DNA of 64,000 bases from Micrasema longulum (GCA_022494885.1 JAGVSM010003803.1:115461-179460); one strand, 5' to 3'. Numbered from the stretch's first letter, positions 1-10,703 are shown. Numbers and translations are program-made. The notes: generated from the sequence alone by a model not told the origin.

Positions 1-156
1 GTGAGTATGTTAATAATCATGAACAAAGACGTTGTGAATACCCGAAGGGACGTGTTAGCCTCTGTTCATGCTACCCCCACCTTCCCTCAGTGATATGCAC
101 ATAATTTGTATTCCCTGTAAATTATTAGGTTGACTAGTATCTATGCTCAGTTGATA

Positions 157-360
157 CAGAGTTGCAAACCGCGGCCCGCGAGCCGCATGCGGCTTTTTAG
201 CGTTTTGAGCGCGGTCTAAAAGCACAAGATCCACTTTTTATTCGATTTATTTCATATATGGATCCCAAAAAAGAACTTCTACAACTATTGATGTTTGGAT
301 TATTGAGGATATGGCAAATGCTGTCATGCATGGAGAAGCATCATGTTTAACTCGATAAAA
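157..360 (+). mobile_element. Terminal part of a hAT-type DNA transposon
   Basis: Starts with CAGAGTTGCAAACCGCGG and continues with GCCCGCGAGCCGCATGCGGC, a terminal sequence typical of Charlie-like hAT elements (CAG start, GC-rich 'cggcccgcgagcc' block). No transposase frame is seen nearby and the other end was not found. The right limit is a guess. Confidence 0.5.
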
Positions 361-1327
361 TTGTTCCAATTTCATCATATTGGGGCTAAAGGTATGACCA
401 AAGTGAGAAAGGCTTTATTTATATTTTAAAGGCAAAAATTAAAAATGAGATACTTGTTTAATATTGCATCATTCATTAAGACGCGCGTTGTGCAAATACA
501 TTTCTAGAAGAAATTTTTAATGTAACAGATTTTGTGATCAAGATTGTCAACACGAAAGGTCTTTATCATTAATAATAAAAACAGTCTTCATTTCACAAAA
601 TACACATGTTAATCTATTATAAAAAGAAAAACAAAAAGTATTAGAACATAAATTTTGTCAAGATAAATTATTAAATAATAGTTTGTCATCGGATGCTCAG
701 ACATTAGTTTTCATTAAGATTAGGATAAAAGTAAAAGAGTACAGTCATAAAGTTGTACACATATAAAATAATGAACATGTTTTATTTTGTTGAAGATGCT
801 TATTAAGTATTAAACGTTGAATTAAGAAGATAGGCAGAAAAAAATACATATATATTTATATAATAGAACAAAATAAACCAAAGATGAAAATTTATGTCTA
901 AAAGACAAAAATTTAAAATTATAAGTACATATTAAAATTGACATCTTAAATATTTTATTGAAATAAGAATGAAACAAAAGAAAAGATTAAAAAGAAAAAA
1001 TGTATTTAATGAGAGATAAAAAACCGAGTTTCTTGAATTAATGTTTTACGTAAATAATAAATCAGCAGAGAAACATTCTGTCTACTACATAATATTGTCA
1101 GTTTAATGAATTTGTACTTAAAATAGAGAGTAAATATGGAGATCTTTGCTGCATAACAAGATGTGTTTAAAACGAATAGAAATTTGGCTCTCAAAACGAA
1201 TTTTAATCGTATCACCCAAAAAAGAAACATTGATGACAGTGATCGTAAAAACCTGAGTAAAAAGTCATTAGTAAAAATATAATACAATGGGTATAGTAAT
1301 GGAGAATGCACGTGTGTTATCTGTTAA
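361..1327. other. AT-rich DNA without recognised gene
   Basis: Contains only a minus-strand open frame at 1311-1006 with no recognisable domain and composition like the surrounding AT-rich DNA. It lies directly downstream of the Penelope-like GIY-YIG remnant and may be that element's 3' flank. Confidence 0.3.
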
Positions 1328-1601
1328 TTAAGTAATTCTACATCTATTAATTTCGAGAATTTCTAGTTTGTTAAATTTATGGCCTTTAGGTGCAATACGA
1401 ATTATTTTTACATATTTTTTTAAATCGAAGGAATGTTTATTTTCTATTAAATGATTAGTAAAATTTAAATTATATTTATTATTAGAACATGATTGTATTT
1501 TCTCTTTTATGCGTGTTTTAAAAGCTCTACCCGTTTGTCCTACGTAGCATGTATTTTTTCTGTCATTACAATTAAGAAGATAAGTTCCTGAGTTGAAAAA
1601 C
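1328..1601 (-). mobile_element. Penelope-like element, GIY-YIG endonuclease domain remnant
   Basis: One minus-strand frame ending TAA at 1330-1328 reads SGTYLLNCNDRKNTCYVGQ, then TGRAFKTRIKEKIQ, and further on FTNHLIENKHSFDLKKYVK. This is the GIY-YIG nuclease fold (here G-T-Y ... Y-V-G, with the following GQTGR..F..R..EH-like helix) found at the C terminus of Penelope-like retroelement proteins. About 90 residues remain; no ATG and no reverse transcriptase are joined to it, so it is a truncated copy, although this part has no stop. Confidence 0.75.
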
Positions 1602-1734
1602 TTATATTTTTTGTCTTAAATGTTAACCAACAAATAAGCTAAGGAATTATAATAATCCGTAAGGGTTTATAAATAAAATTTCAAATAAAAATATATTATT
1701 AAAGGCTGCGGTGTATTTATTTTTATTTATTATT

Positions 1735-1880
1735 TGTCCAATTTTGAAAGCGATGAAACCGGTCACTGGACTTTCCAAATTTGTGGGTTAAAGTTTCATT
1801 CGTCTTTTATTTATATAATAAATTACAATGAACTTTCATCAAGAATTTTCACTTACAAACTTAAATGTTTTAGATGTATA
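1735..1880 (+). repeat. Penelope-terminal-type repeat, partial copy
   Basis: Shares GAAAGCGATGAAACCGGTCA and the following 'ggactttccaaatttgtgggttaaag' type sequence with copies at 2145-2275, 36880-36985 (reverse) and 37128-37235. The shared core resembles the GAAAC side of a hammerhead-like motif (see findings). Confidence 0.5.
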
Positions 1881-1982
1881 AAACTGTTAAAAAAATCGAA
1901 AACGGTTTTATCAATTCAACCGAATTAAGTGTTTTGGGTAATGGCTTAAGGTCAGAAAAATGTTTAAAATAATAATCATCAT

Positions 1983-2123
1983 TACAATATTTGAGTTTGA
2001 CCAAATGTTCATAGACAAAAGACCGGATTTCACCCCCTAGGGAGTCATTAAGATTAACAAATTACAACAGGGATGGAGAATACCTTAAATAAGGGAATAT
2101 GAAAGTCTAGGCATTTACAGGGT
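1983..2123 (-). repeat. R1 repeat fragment
   Basis: Carries the family hallmarks: ATTTGAGTTTGACCAAATG, a CCCCCTAGGGAGTCATTAAG block, then TACAACAGGGATGGAGAATA and 'gtctaggcatttacagg'. It is joined abruptly at its right end to the Penelope-type repeat. Confidence 0.6.
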
Positions 2124-2144
2124 ACATTGAACTCCTTAATAAAG

Positions 2145-2275
2145 ATACCAGCCTCGAAGATGTCGCGAAAGCGATGAAACCGGTCACTGGATATTTCAAA
2201 TTTGTGGATTAAAGTATCACTCGTCTTTTATTTATATAATAAAAAGTTTTATCCATCATTTGACGTTTAATCATT
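2145..2275 (+). repeat. Penelope-terminal-type repeat with hammerhead-like core
   Basis: Reads CTCGAAGATG, stem TCGC, loop GAAA, stem GCGA, then TGAAACCGGTCAC. This is the fullest copy of the motif; a reverse copy at 36880-36985 keeps the same layout. Confidence 0.45.
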
Positions 2276-3657
2276 AGTGTGGTCATTATTACATTAAAAA
2301 TTCCAAATTAAACACTCCCTAGAGGGTTGATAAGATTCAGAATACCACTCCAGGCTTAGTTACAAACTAACCCTAAAAAAGGCAGAGTATTTTTCCGAAA
2401 CCAGTTGGTTATTAAATCGTTAAAAAATAAAGTGGTACGTCCAAAAAACCAAAATTATTTCATCGCAATACATAATTTTTTCACAAAGTTAATGCTTCAA
2501 ATATCGAAAATATCTACTAGATTTCCTAATTTAGGGTTTTTACACGAGAGCAGACATTGAGTTATAAACCCTAGTCCAGGGTTATAAATTTATTTAACAC
2601 ACAGAACTGTATTCTTCATCCGCCTGGACATAGTGAATAAGCAAACCATTTGCAAATGTTTTAAATTTTAAATAAATTTCTAGTGGAGATTTTAAAATTA
2701 AATAATGGCATAATAAGTACAGAGATGTGAATATATTAATAATTTAGTAGGAGCAACGTAAGATTTATAATATAGAACACACTTTTAAGGTGTATTGGTA
2801 ATATGATCATTAAGCTTTATATTTTATTTAATATGAAACAAAATGCTACTTTGTAAACCTATAGTAATACAATTTAATAAAAGATATAAGTACGTATATC
2901 AACTTTTTTTTATACTCAAGAAATTATATTTACATACATACCTTTCATGTTTAACAAATATGAACTACTACAGAGATTGTATTTTTTCCCTTTATATAAG
3001 ATTCAAGTAATAAAATGAAATCTGAGAATGTTCCCTTCCCACAAAATGTTCAGAACCAGACATCAAAATAATGATAATAGGCAGTCATAAATTTTTTTTC
3101 TCTTTATGTATATTTTCATATTAATACTAAGAATACCAAATTTGTTAGGAAAATATTTTTTTTTTACCAAGTAAACAATATATTTAGATGGATAGGTAAC
3201 ATAATTGAAAATAAATGTAAACAAATATAAATTTGTTTCGTATAAAAAAACCCTTTTTGAATTATTTGCAGAGGTAGATATATTGTATTTTAAGTGCTTA
3301 AAACAGATGTGTTTAAGTGTTAAACATAATTAAATATTTATTATAACAAAAACTTTATTACATTTTCAAAAAGGGATTACCCTTGAATGGAATATCAAGT
3401 AGATGAAAGTGAGCATTTTCGAGACATCTTTCTGTTCGCGTTTGATCGAGGGAATAAAGCTGCCAAGTATGCTCGCGATATATATATATATTTCTTTTTA
3501 TTTAGGAAACATACAGTACAGTTACAAAGTTTTATATTTAACACAGTTAGACTTAACTCTAATGGACCAGTGAAGTTTCCATATTATAAAGTAATTATAT
3601 GTAAGGTTATTAATTAAAGTATAAAAAGAGAAGGAAAATAAACATAAATAGAAGTTC
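2276..3657. other. AT-rich DNA without recognised gene
   Basis: No frame with a recognisable domain on either strand. One copy of the short dispersed motif CACAAAGTTAATGCTTCAAA lies near 2474. The open frame at 3387-3617 shows no domain. Confidence 0.3.
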
Positions 3658-3912
3658 AACAATGTTTGATTATGTCCAAATGCTTGCAGACTGGCTGGAT
3701 TTCCTCCCTAGGGAGTTGTTCGTATTTAAATTTATTTCAACAGAGAGGGAGAGGGAGTGGATGTTCAAACATGGGCAGAATGGTGAATGTTACACAGTGT
3801 GTAAAGTGGCCACTTAAACCAGCCAATGACAGGTCATAAGCCCTGTAAATGCCTAGACTTCCATATTCCCTTCTCGAAAACTTTTTCCCTCTCTGTTGAA
3901 ATAAATTTAAAT
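3658..3912 (+). repeat. R1 repeat copy
   Basis: Contains the R1 blocks TTCCTCCCTAGGGAGTTGTT, CAGAATGGTGAATGTTACAC, GTGTGTAAAGTGGCCACTTA and 'aaccagccaatgacaggtcataagcc', ending CTCTGTTGAAAT. It lacks the middle third seen in longer copies. Confidence 0.65.
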
Positions 3913-4852
3913 AAATAGAAGTTGTTTAAAAATTTAATTAAAGTTAAAAAATGAAGAAACTTTGTAAAAGTAATTGTAAGTTAAAAATTAAAATAAAGAA
4001 TGAAAAACATGCTCAGATGAAAAAATAAAATAAATTAATAATAACATTTTTTTAAAAAGGGAAAACATAAATATACACAAACATATTTTAAGGGATTTAA
4101 AGAAACGACGAGACGAATCTTTAAATATGAAAATAAATTTAAGTCAAGTTAAAAACGTTTTCAAAATTAATGACACATTATAGTATTAACAGCAATATAT
4201 TGATTTTACATACATTTACAATATAAGTAATAGAAAGTAGTTTAAAGGTATAAAAATATGTCAATGGAGAAGAGAAAAAAGAAAAAATAACAGGTATAGC
4301 AAGTAATATTTAAAATTTGAAAAAGCAATACAAGAAGATTTTAATCCAAAAGTAGTTGATAAAATTTCAGTAAAGCGATTTTCGCAGTTATATTTGTCCA
4401 GGGTACCGTGAAAATGCCATAAATTACTGAGTAAACTGTTGTGAAATAATGAAGGATGACTAATTTTATGTATTTGCTTTTTGTTGTGTCGTCTTGTTTA
4501 CTTCATTTGGAAAAAAAGCGTACATAACTTATATGTACGCCAACAAATCAATCAATAAATATATAACTCGATACGCCAAAAATCGAAACAGTTCAGAAAA
4601 TACTTGTTTCATGTATTATTTTTATTTATTTTTTACCAAGTTAGTTATTAAATATCTTAAGAACTAATATAACATTTCATAACATGATTCTTTACCTAAA
4701 TTTCTGAAGAATTTTTTTTTTCAAATTAATTTGAAATATTTGTCTGTTTTATGTTTCTTCAAGTAACTCATTATACAGATTCACAATGAGTTTTGATACT
4801 GTTTTTTTCCTCAGCCATCTCCAAAATGGATTTCTAGGAGCTTCTTCACATT
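3913..4852. other. AT-rich DNA without recognised gene
   Basis: Long A-rich tracts; nothing recognisable on either strand. Confidence 0.3.
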
Positions 4853-5346
4853 TTAAAGTTTTTCGCGACTTACGTTTGCAACATTCTCCGCTTCAATTTG
4901 AAGAGGGTTAATGGTTGCCAGTGTTTTTTTGGCTTTCGTTAGACTTCGTAAACTTCCAGTAGAAACGTTATAGTGCAGAACGCCTTTCACCAGGATTTCC
5001 TTAGCCTTTTTACTGATCTTCGCAAAATGACACGTTTGCATTCTGATATTTTAAAGTGTCACTGTGCAGGTGTTTTAAGGACGTCTTCAGCTTCTGTATT
5101 CCAATCAAAAAATTAAAAATCGTGCCCAGCCATTAAATCAGTGGAGTGCTGTTACATCACATCAGTGTTTTTGCGTGGATTCGATATTATTAATATCTCC
5201 CAGAAAACTTGACCGTGGATGATTAATTCCGCATTTTTGTAAACGCGTATACGAGCTATTTTTGTTTTGAACACAAACTTTGTTACTTTTTTCAATGGCA
5301 GTACGCCTGATTTTATTCGGTGTTTAGTGACCATTAAACGCGCCAC
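4853..5346 (-). pseudogene. Unassigned broken coding-like stretch, probably retroelement
   Basis: Minus-strand frames 5346-5152 and 5041-4853 have lower AT content than the flanks. After a frameshift at about 4860 another frame reads KCEEAPRNPFWRWLRKKTV, which resembles the 'PFWKRRLEKKI' segment upstream of the reverse transcriptase in some LINEs. No complete domain is visible and the assignment is weak. Confidence 0.3.
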
Positions 5347-5362
5347 AATCAGACGAATCCAT

Positions 5363-5612
5363 CGGTGTATCTAATTCAATACATCAAAAAGTGGCGCTTT
5401 CGTTATTTTGATACTAGGCCCCACATTTTTCCATAATTTTCTGTCTTGGGCACTTTGTTTCCATCCATGGCCCATGAGTTCGATGACGTCGTCAGTCCAT
5501 CTCCTCTGTGGTCTCCCTACTTTCCTTTTACTTTCGAAGGGTCTCCAGTTTAGTATTCTGGGGGTCCACCTGTCAACTTCTTGTCTCGCCACATAACCCG
5601 GCCATTTTTGTC
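5363..5612 (-). mobile_element. RTE-like LINE, 3' part (C-terminal end of RT protein)
   Basis: The minus frame reads KRQKWPGYVARQEVDRW, then RPFESKRKVGRPQRRWTDD and WKQSAQDRKLWKNV, the typical C-terminal end of RTE-type reverse transcriptase proteins (GHIARR..DGRW ... GRP..RW.DD ... W...A.DR..W). It continues the element at 6322-6915, from which it is separated by an inserted LINE. Confidence 0.75.
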
Positions 5613-6321
5613 TTTTTTCAATTTCAATTTATTTATTTTATAAACGTTTATGTACATTACAAAATATTTCAATGCATACATAAAACGAAAAAATTTATAC
5701 AAAAATAGTAACATAAAAATACCCAGCAATTATAAAGAAAGAATGCCATCCTCTCTGAACTTTTTTTCACTAATACGAAAGATGTCAATATCCGAAGAGA
5801 TACGGTTGAGTAAAGACATTGCTCTTCCTACTGGCATTACCATCGGCAGGTTGGTTCTGCAAGCAGGAAGATAAAACAGCTTAAGCTCTCTATGTACTAC
5901 CTTAGTAGTCATTAGGAACGTAAAGGAAAATACTCTCCATTACACCCATGTTTATCGTAATACCACGGATCAATAGGAAAAAATACAGAAGCAAGAATGC
6001 ATTTCTTATTTTTTCCAAACTATTGTAGCCAAACATTCCCAGTATAAAGTCAGACGGGTACAACCACGGATAATATCCGCACTCCCTTAAGTAAAGATAC
6101 CTCAGAAATTTCTGCTGAACCATCTCCAGCATAAGAAAGTACTTCAATTCGTGGGGCGCCCAGATCTGAGATTCACACTCAAGTCTGCTTCGCACCAATG
6201 AGTTATAAAGAAGCCTTAGAACACGAGTATTCAAGAACACCTAAGCTGTTCGGAGAACAAATCCCAACATTTTGCGCGCATTGTCACAGACAGTGCCTAT
6301 GTGAGTATGAAATTTCAGTCT
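5613..6321 (-). mobile_element. CR1/Jockey-like LINE fragment inserted in the RTE-like element
   Basis: Minus frames read KFHTHIGTVCDNARKMLGFV, then NTRVLRLLYNSLVRSRLECE, WAPHELKYFLMLEMVQQKFL, and nearer the 3' end TNLPMVMPVGRAMSLLNRIS. These are the thumb and C-terminal region of a CR1/Jockey-type reverse transcriptase, with stops and shifts. Relatives lie at 47360-47826, 54290-54430 and 11315-11584. Confidence 0.7.
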
Positions 6322-6915
6322 TCTCACTCTTTTTGCGATATCGGTAACCTTTGTACGGCGTTTTATCTCCTCATTCCTTGTTCGGTCTCTCAAGGAGACG
6401 CTCAACATTAGTCTTTACAAAGACCGTTGAGTGCAGTTAATTTTGTGAACACTTCTAGCAGTGAGTGACATGGTCTCAAGACCGTATGTTGCCACCGGCA
6501 CAACACGAGAGTTGTAGACTTTGGTTTTCAGATTATTTGAAATTTCCTTACTGAAAACGTGTTTCAGCTTTCCAAACGCAGACCAACTTAACCCGATTCG
6601 TATAGACAGTTCCCCAGTTTGATTATTTTTTTCTAATTTGATTTTGTGCCCAAGGTAAATGTCCTCGTCAACAGCACCGATAGTTTTACTTCCGGTACAT
6701 ATGTTGCTAGGTATTGGACTCGAAATCTTGGTTTTGTCTATATTCATTTCCAGACCAATATTTCTAGAGGCTTCGTATAATTCTTTTATCATATCTATGG
6801 TATGGAATCTTCCAGTTCATTTACCTCTCCACTTATTATTACAATATCGTCTGCAAATCGGAGGTGATTTAAATACTTACCATCTATTGTTTGCCTTTGT
6901 TTTTCCAATGTAGCA
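6322..6915 (-). mobile_element. RTE-like LINE, reverse transcriptase palm and thumb
   Basis: The frame starts HLRFADDIVIISGEVNELED, which contains the FADD catalytic box, then GLEMNIDKTKI, YLGHKI, IGLSWSAFGKLKHVFSKE, VYNSRVVPVATYGLETMSLT and, after one stop, SVSLRDRTRNEEIKRRTKVT. It breaks at the inserted LINE and resumes at 5612. Confidence 0.8.
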
Positions 6916-7269
6916 TCTTGAAAATTATTAATACAATATATTTTTTGATACAATATAATATAAAAAAATATTAATACAACATAATATAAAAAAATATTAA
7001 TACAGTATAACTTTTAAGAGCCCACATTATAACTTTATTCCTTCTGGCTGGAAAAGATAGGGAAAGGAAATTAAAGGCAGAAACTTTTAATTTAATGAAA
7101 TAAAAGATTTTGGAGATAAATCTCTAAGTAATTTAACGTGTTTGATTGAAAGATTTAAGTAGATACGACGACAATCAAATCAGAAAATCTCATTTAAAAT
7201 GTTGTATTATAGCGCAAGTCATTTAAAATTGATATTTAAACAAATACAGCCGTATCTCCACAGTCATTA
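6916..7269. other. AT-rich DNA with short tandem repeats
   Basis: 6921-7010 contains about three imperfect copies of an 'aatattaatacaatataatataaaaa' unit. The rest shows nothing recognisable. Confidence 0.4.
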
Positions 7270-8105
7270 TCGTTAACTCTTGTGTGGCTGTGATGTCATA
7301 CTAGGCTACATACGATACAATAATGTATCTCTCTTTTTTTAAATGCAGAAATCGTATTTTTGTCATCTTCAAATGGATATTTTCACACCGAATACGGAAA
7401 GTAAAATTTGTATAACTACGCTGGATTTTAATACAAAAAATATTCATCCTTACTACGCGAAGAATTAATGTGACGCCAATACAGCAATACATATATATGT
7501 ATAAAAGAGAGCACGAGGATAACATTCATAACAAGAAAGACAGAGACGCTGTTCTGCGGCCGGTGTTTGTGAGAAGAGATTCAGTCGGTTATTAACATTA
7601 ATGTGGGATGCACGCACGCGCGTAAGATTACCGTAGTATTTATGATTTAAAATTTATTTTGCTGTAACAGGGCCAAATTAAATATTTATTTTTATAAACT
7701 ATGGAAAAGAAATCAATTAAAATTGAGGGGAAAAAACCCACCTACACACGCAGCTGTTATTGAGTCTTGGGGGCTCTCTGTGGCTACGCTACTTTAACGA
7801 ATTTACTTTCTAAATACAATTTGTTTAAGTTTAAATCTAGGGCAGAAAAGAGCATGCTACTAATAAATATACACGATTTCTCTACGCTAGTCTTTCTTGA
7901 AAAAAAAATATCAATGAATTATTTAACATGTCTCCATTTTTTTTTTCAAATGTCTGAACTTAAGAATATTCCGTCTTTTGATTGTGGAAACGCAATGTTA
8001 CATCACCGCGCGCTAAGGAACTATTTGCCACAGTCCACCTATTGAGTGTTACTTTTTAACTCTTGTGTGACTGTGGTGGAATTCGAGTTACACCACAAGA
8101 CTAGA
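7270..8105 (+). repeat. Dispersed repeat with promoter-like centre, possible solo LTR
   Basis: Begins TTAACTCTTGTGTGGCTGTG, contains GTATAAAAGAGAGCACGAG and GGCCGGTGTTTGTGAGAAGA, and a near copy of the start recurs at 8057. A reverse-orientation relative lies at 37970-38575. TATAAAAG followed by a transcribed-looking segment suggests an LTR, but no TG...CA ends or polyprotein were found. Confidence 0.4.
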
Positions 8106-8221
8106 TAGTAATATTTCTCTATTGTTTATCTGTGAAAAATATTCTTATACCTAGAAAGTTAGATAAGAACAATGTAAATTAATCGATTGATTTTTAAGCG
8201 ATAAGTAAGTGCATTAATATA

Positions 8222-8352
8222 ACATATTACAACAGAGATGAAAAACACTTTACATACTGTGTAACATTAACAATTTAGCCCATATGTGAACATCTATATT
8301 CCTTCGATTCTTCCATCTATTGATGTTTGTCTTCACATCAATAGATGGAAGA
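8222..8352 (-). repeat. R1 repeat fragment ending in a hairpin
   Basis: Contains AACATATTACAACAGAGATG and the 'attcttccatct.ttgatgtttgt' block of the R1 family, then turns back on itself: 8309-8326 is perfectly complementary to 8335-8352 (18-bp stem, 8-nt loop). Confidence 0.6.
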
Positions 8353-8499
8353 TCAACAGATCGTCATCATAATTCCATGTCGGCTCCCTAGTTTAATTTT
8401 TTTTTTTTTTTTAATGAGACTTGCGCTGGAAAAATGGAAACTGAGTTGTCGTAGCGTAGGAACTGAACCTTTAATCCGTGAGTCCACAATACTACAACG

Positions 8500-8720
8500 G
8501 TACCACAATCCGGTTCTTTGTTGGAGCATTTGGTGTCCATAGAGAGCCTCCATGCATCTCTATCAGCTGCTATGCGATCTCCTGAGTCAGGTTCGCGTCT
8601 CGAAATTCCGGCATAATCTTCCAACGGACAGCCAACGGTGGACGTCCAGGACGTCGAGAACCTGATACTTGAAGTAGGAAGCGTGGTTAAGGCTTTAAGG
8701 TGGCATTGTTTGTTAATAGT
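8500..8720 (-). mobile_element. LINE 3'-end fragment (RTE-like tail)
   Basis: Minus reading with frameshifts gives RRPGRPPLAVRWK, then DSGDRIAADRDAWRL and DTKCSNKEPDC, similar to the C-terminal GRPP.RW ... AADR.AWR end of RTE-like proteins. Confidence 0.5.
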
Positions 8721-8937
8721 AACATATGGTAAACACGCTCCATCGATTAGATCATGTGAGATATGGTTTTGATATTTTAAACGTGGTGATTTCAATGTGA
8801 AAGACATTGCTCGCTCTGGTAGATCACAAATGTGCGAAAACAAGCAATTGCAGACGTTACTGGGTGATGACCCTAATCAAACTCAACAGCAATTGGCAAA
8901 TGAGGAAATGAACTCTTGCTGAACATATGATTAATTT

Positions 8938-9093
8938 GAATCGGGTTAGGTCCCGTGACTAGTGTTGCGGACTAACGGATCAGAGGTCCGAGGTTCGAAC
9001 CCTACTCTACCCCAACTTGATTTCCATTTTCCAAGAGTGGGTTATTTGTAACTCGTTGAAAACGGCCTCAAAAATTTAAATATTTTGGTATTT
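8938..9093 (+). mobile_element. tRNA-headed SINE, family D (left part)
   Basis: GTGACTAGTGTTGCGGACTA (A-box-like) and GGTTCGAACCCTACTC (B box) followed by the family body 'cttgatttccattttccaagagtgggttatttgtaactcg'. The tail stops at 'tattttggta' where a LINE is inserted; its continuation (ATCATAAGAACGCAAAT) reappears at 9628. Other copies: 59347 and 61812. Confidence 0.8.
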
Positions 9094-9627
9094 CAGGGTG
9101 CCTGAATGAATGACTAGACAGGTGCCACCGTTTTGTAGCACCAGATGTTCAATTTGGACAAATTATGGGACAAAATGTTACAATCGTTTTTGTTTTTTAT
9201 TTCTTTGAATATTTTCATATCATATGCAAATATGAGAACATGTACATTATCAAATATATCAATTACATCATTTATAAATATTAAAAACAACACTGGACCA
9301 AGATGCGAGCCTTGAGGTACTCCACTAACTGATTTAAATTTATATGATACTATATCATTTATTTTCACTGACAGGTTTCTATCGAACAAATATGTTTTAA
9401 ACCAATTTAGTACCTTTAATTCCAGATCGTTCTAATTTGTTAATTAGAATTTTATCTTTTACTTTGTCGATAGCCTTGCTAAAATCTGTGTAAATAGAAT
9501 CGATTTGGGTTTTTTTGGATAGTGCATCAGATATAATATTTTAGTATGGTATGTAGTATTATAAATGTTTGTAAAAGGCAGATTTACCGTTTATGTTAAT
9601 AAAATAAAATAAATAAATAAATAAAAT
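9094..9627. mobile_element. LINE insertion with inverted 5' segment, inside SINE D
   Basis: Minus strand 9540-9114 codes a Jockey-like RT core: SGVPQGSHLGPVLFLIFIND and IFAYDMKIF, where the YADD box is scrambled to AYDM. The right end (9545-9627) instead reads as a plus-strand 3' tail ending in (AAATA)n-type repeats. A 5' segment inverted relative to the 3' tail fits twin priming during target-primed insertion. Confidence 0.65.
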
Positions 9628-9659
9628 TAATCATAAGAACGCAAATATTTTTTTTCTTA

Positions 9660-10092
9660 AAAATTATAATTCAAATAACGCATTGATCAAAAGACGACCG
9701 GAACACATGGCAAAGTGGTTTTGTTACACGACAATGCGCTGTCTCACACAGCAAAGCCAGTGAAAGACACCTTATCGCTTGGATGGGACATCCCTCCGCA
9801 CCCGCCATATTCTCCCGACCCGGCGCCATCTGACTATCAGCTCTTCGCATCAATGGGGCACGCGCTCGCAGAGCAGCACTTCAGCAATTTCAAGGAAGTT
9901 GGAAAATGGCTCGACAAATGATTTGCTGCAAAAGACCAACAGTTTTTGGGGCATAGTGTTTATAACTTACCTGGATGGGCTAAGTGTGTAGAAACCGATG
10001 GCCAATATTTTGACTAAACAAAAATAAATTTCCCTTGAAAATTAAGTATTTTCTTTTCCACGAAAACCGCAAAAACTTATGAATACACCTAA
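9660..10092 (+). mobile_element. Mariner transposon, 3' half with terminal repeat
   Basis: Codes, with frameshifts, LIKRRPEHMAK, VLLHDNALSHTAKPVK, HPPYSPDPAPSDYQLFASM, ALAEQHFSNFKEVGKWLDK and DQQFLGHSVYNLPGWAKCVE. HDN and PSDY are the second and third catalytic positions of a DD34D mariner transposase. It ends in ACTTATGAATACACCTAA, a mariner-type terminal repeat. The N-terminal half is absent. Confidence 0.85.
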
Positions 10093-10095
10093 TTT

Positions 10096-10518
10096 ATTGC
10101 TTCAATTCTTCTATCTGGTGATGTTTGTGAAGTAAAAGAGCTGAAACCTTCATTGACGTGGGTGAGATTCATCTGATTGAAAATGTTCCACCCACATACT
10201 AGGCAACGCCGGAAAATATTTACACAGTGTGTAAAGTGACTACTTAACCCAGCCAATGACAAGTCATAAGCCAGACTTCTATATTCCTTTCTCTAAAATG
10301 TTCTCCATTTCGCCTGGCGGCCTCCGTGGCGTGGTGGTCAAGACGCTTGACTCACACACGAAAGGTTCCGGGTTCAATTCCCGAAGAGAACACAAAAATT
10401 AAAATGTGATTTTTCTCAAGCCTGGGTGTTCTGTGATGTAATTCACCACTGTAATTGGGCTTCCTGGCCTTTTGTGGGGCAAAAATAAATAATGAAATCT
10501 CTGTTGTAATATGTTAAC
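10096..10518 (-). repeat. R1 repeat copy, interrupted by a SINE
   Basis: Carries 'gatgtttgtgaagtaaaagagctgaaacc', GTGTGTAAAGTGACTACTTA and 'agccaatgacaagtcataagcc' in rearranged order, and the terminal CTCTGTTGTAATATGTTAAC at 10500. SINE B sits at 10311-10490 between 'aaaatgttctccat' and the terminal block. Confidence 0.65.
10311..10490 (+). mobile_element. tRNA-headed SINE, family B
   Basis: GTGGCGTGGTGGTCAAGACG (A box) and GGTTCCGGGTTCAATTCCCG (B box), then 'gatttttctcaagcctgggtgttctgtgatgtaattcacc'. Reverse relative at 24491-24617. A-rich 3' end; it is inserted within R1. Confidence 0.8.
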
Positions 10519-10599
10519 ACACAAGGACAGTTGAGAGTATACAAATAAAAGGTTAAAAGAATTACAATAAATAAAAACAGCAGTTAACATAAGATTTTT

Positions 10600-10605
10600 T
10601 TTATT
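10600..10605 (-). terminator. Poly(A) signal of the CBM14 gene
   Basis: AATAAA 45 nt after the TAG stop on the minus strand, implying a 3' UTR of about 60-80 nt. Confidence 0.55.
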
Positions 10606-10649
10606 TTCTAATTCTTTTAAATTATATTATTTAAATTTAAAAAAAAAAA

Positions 10650-10703
10650 CTATTTGGGTGGTTTACAAATCCCTGCTTGAACGTTGCTAGGCCAGTCACA
10701 AAC
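10650..10703 (-). CDS. CBM14 gene exon 3
   Basis: The acceptor ATTTTTTTCAG opens 17 codons, VCDWPSNVQAGICKPPK, and TAG. It supplies cysteines five and six of the domain, in phase 0 with exon 2. A tandem minisatellite starts about 30 nt upstream of the acceptor within the intron. Confidence 0.92.
   Translation of the reverse strand, partial: VCDWPSNVQAGICKPPK

Noticed and set aside
4853..5041. Possible host exon (lower AT content)
   Set aside because: No matching splice sites or domain; a frameshifted neighbour resembles LINE pre-RT sequence.
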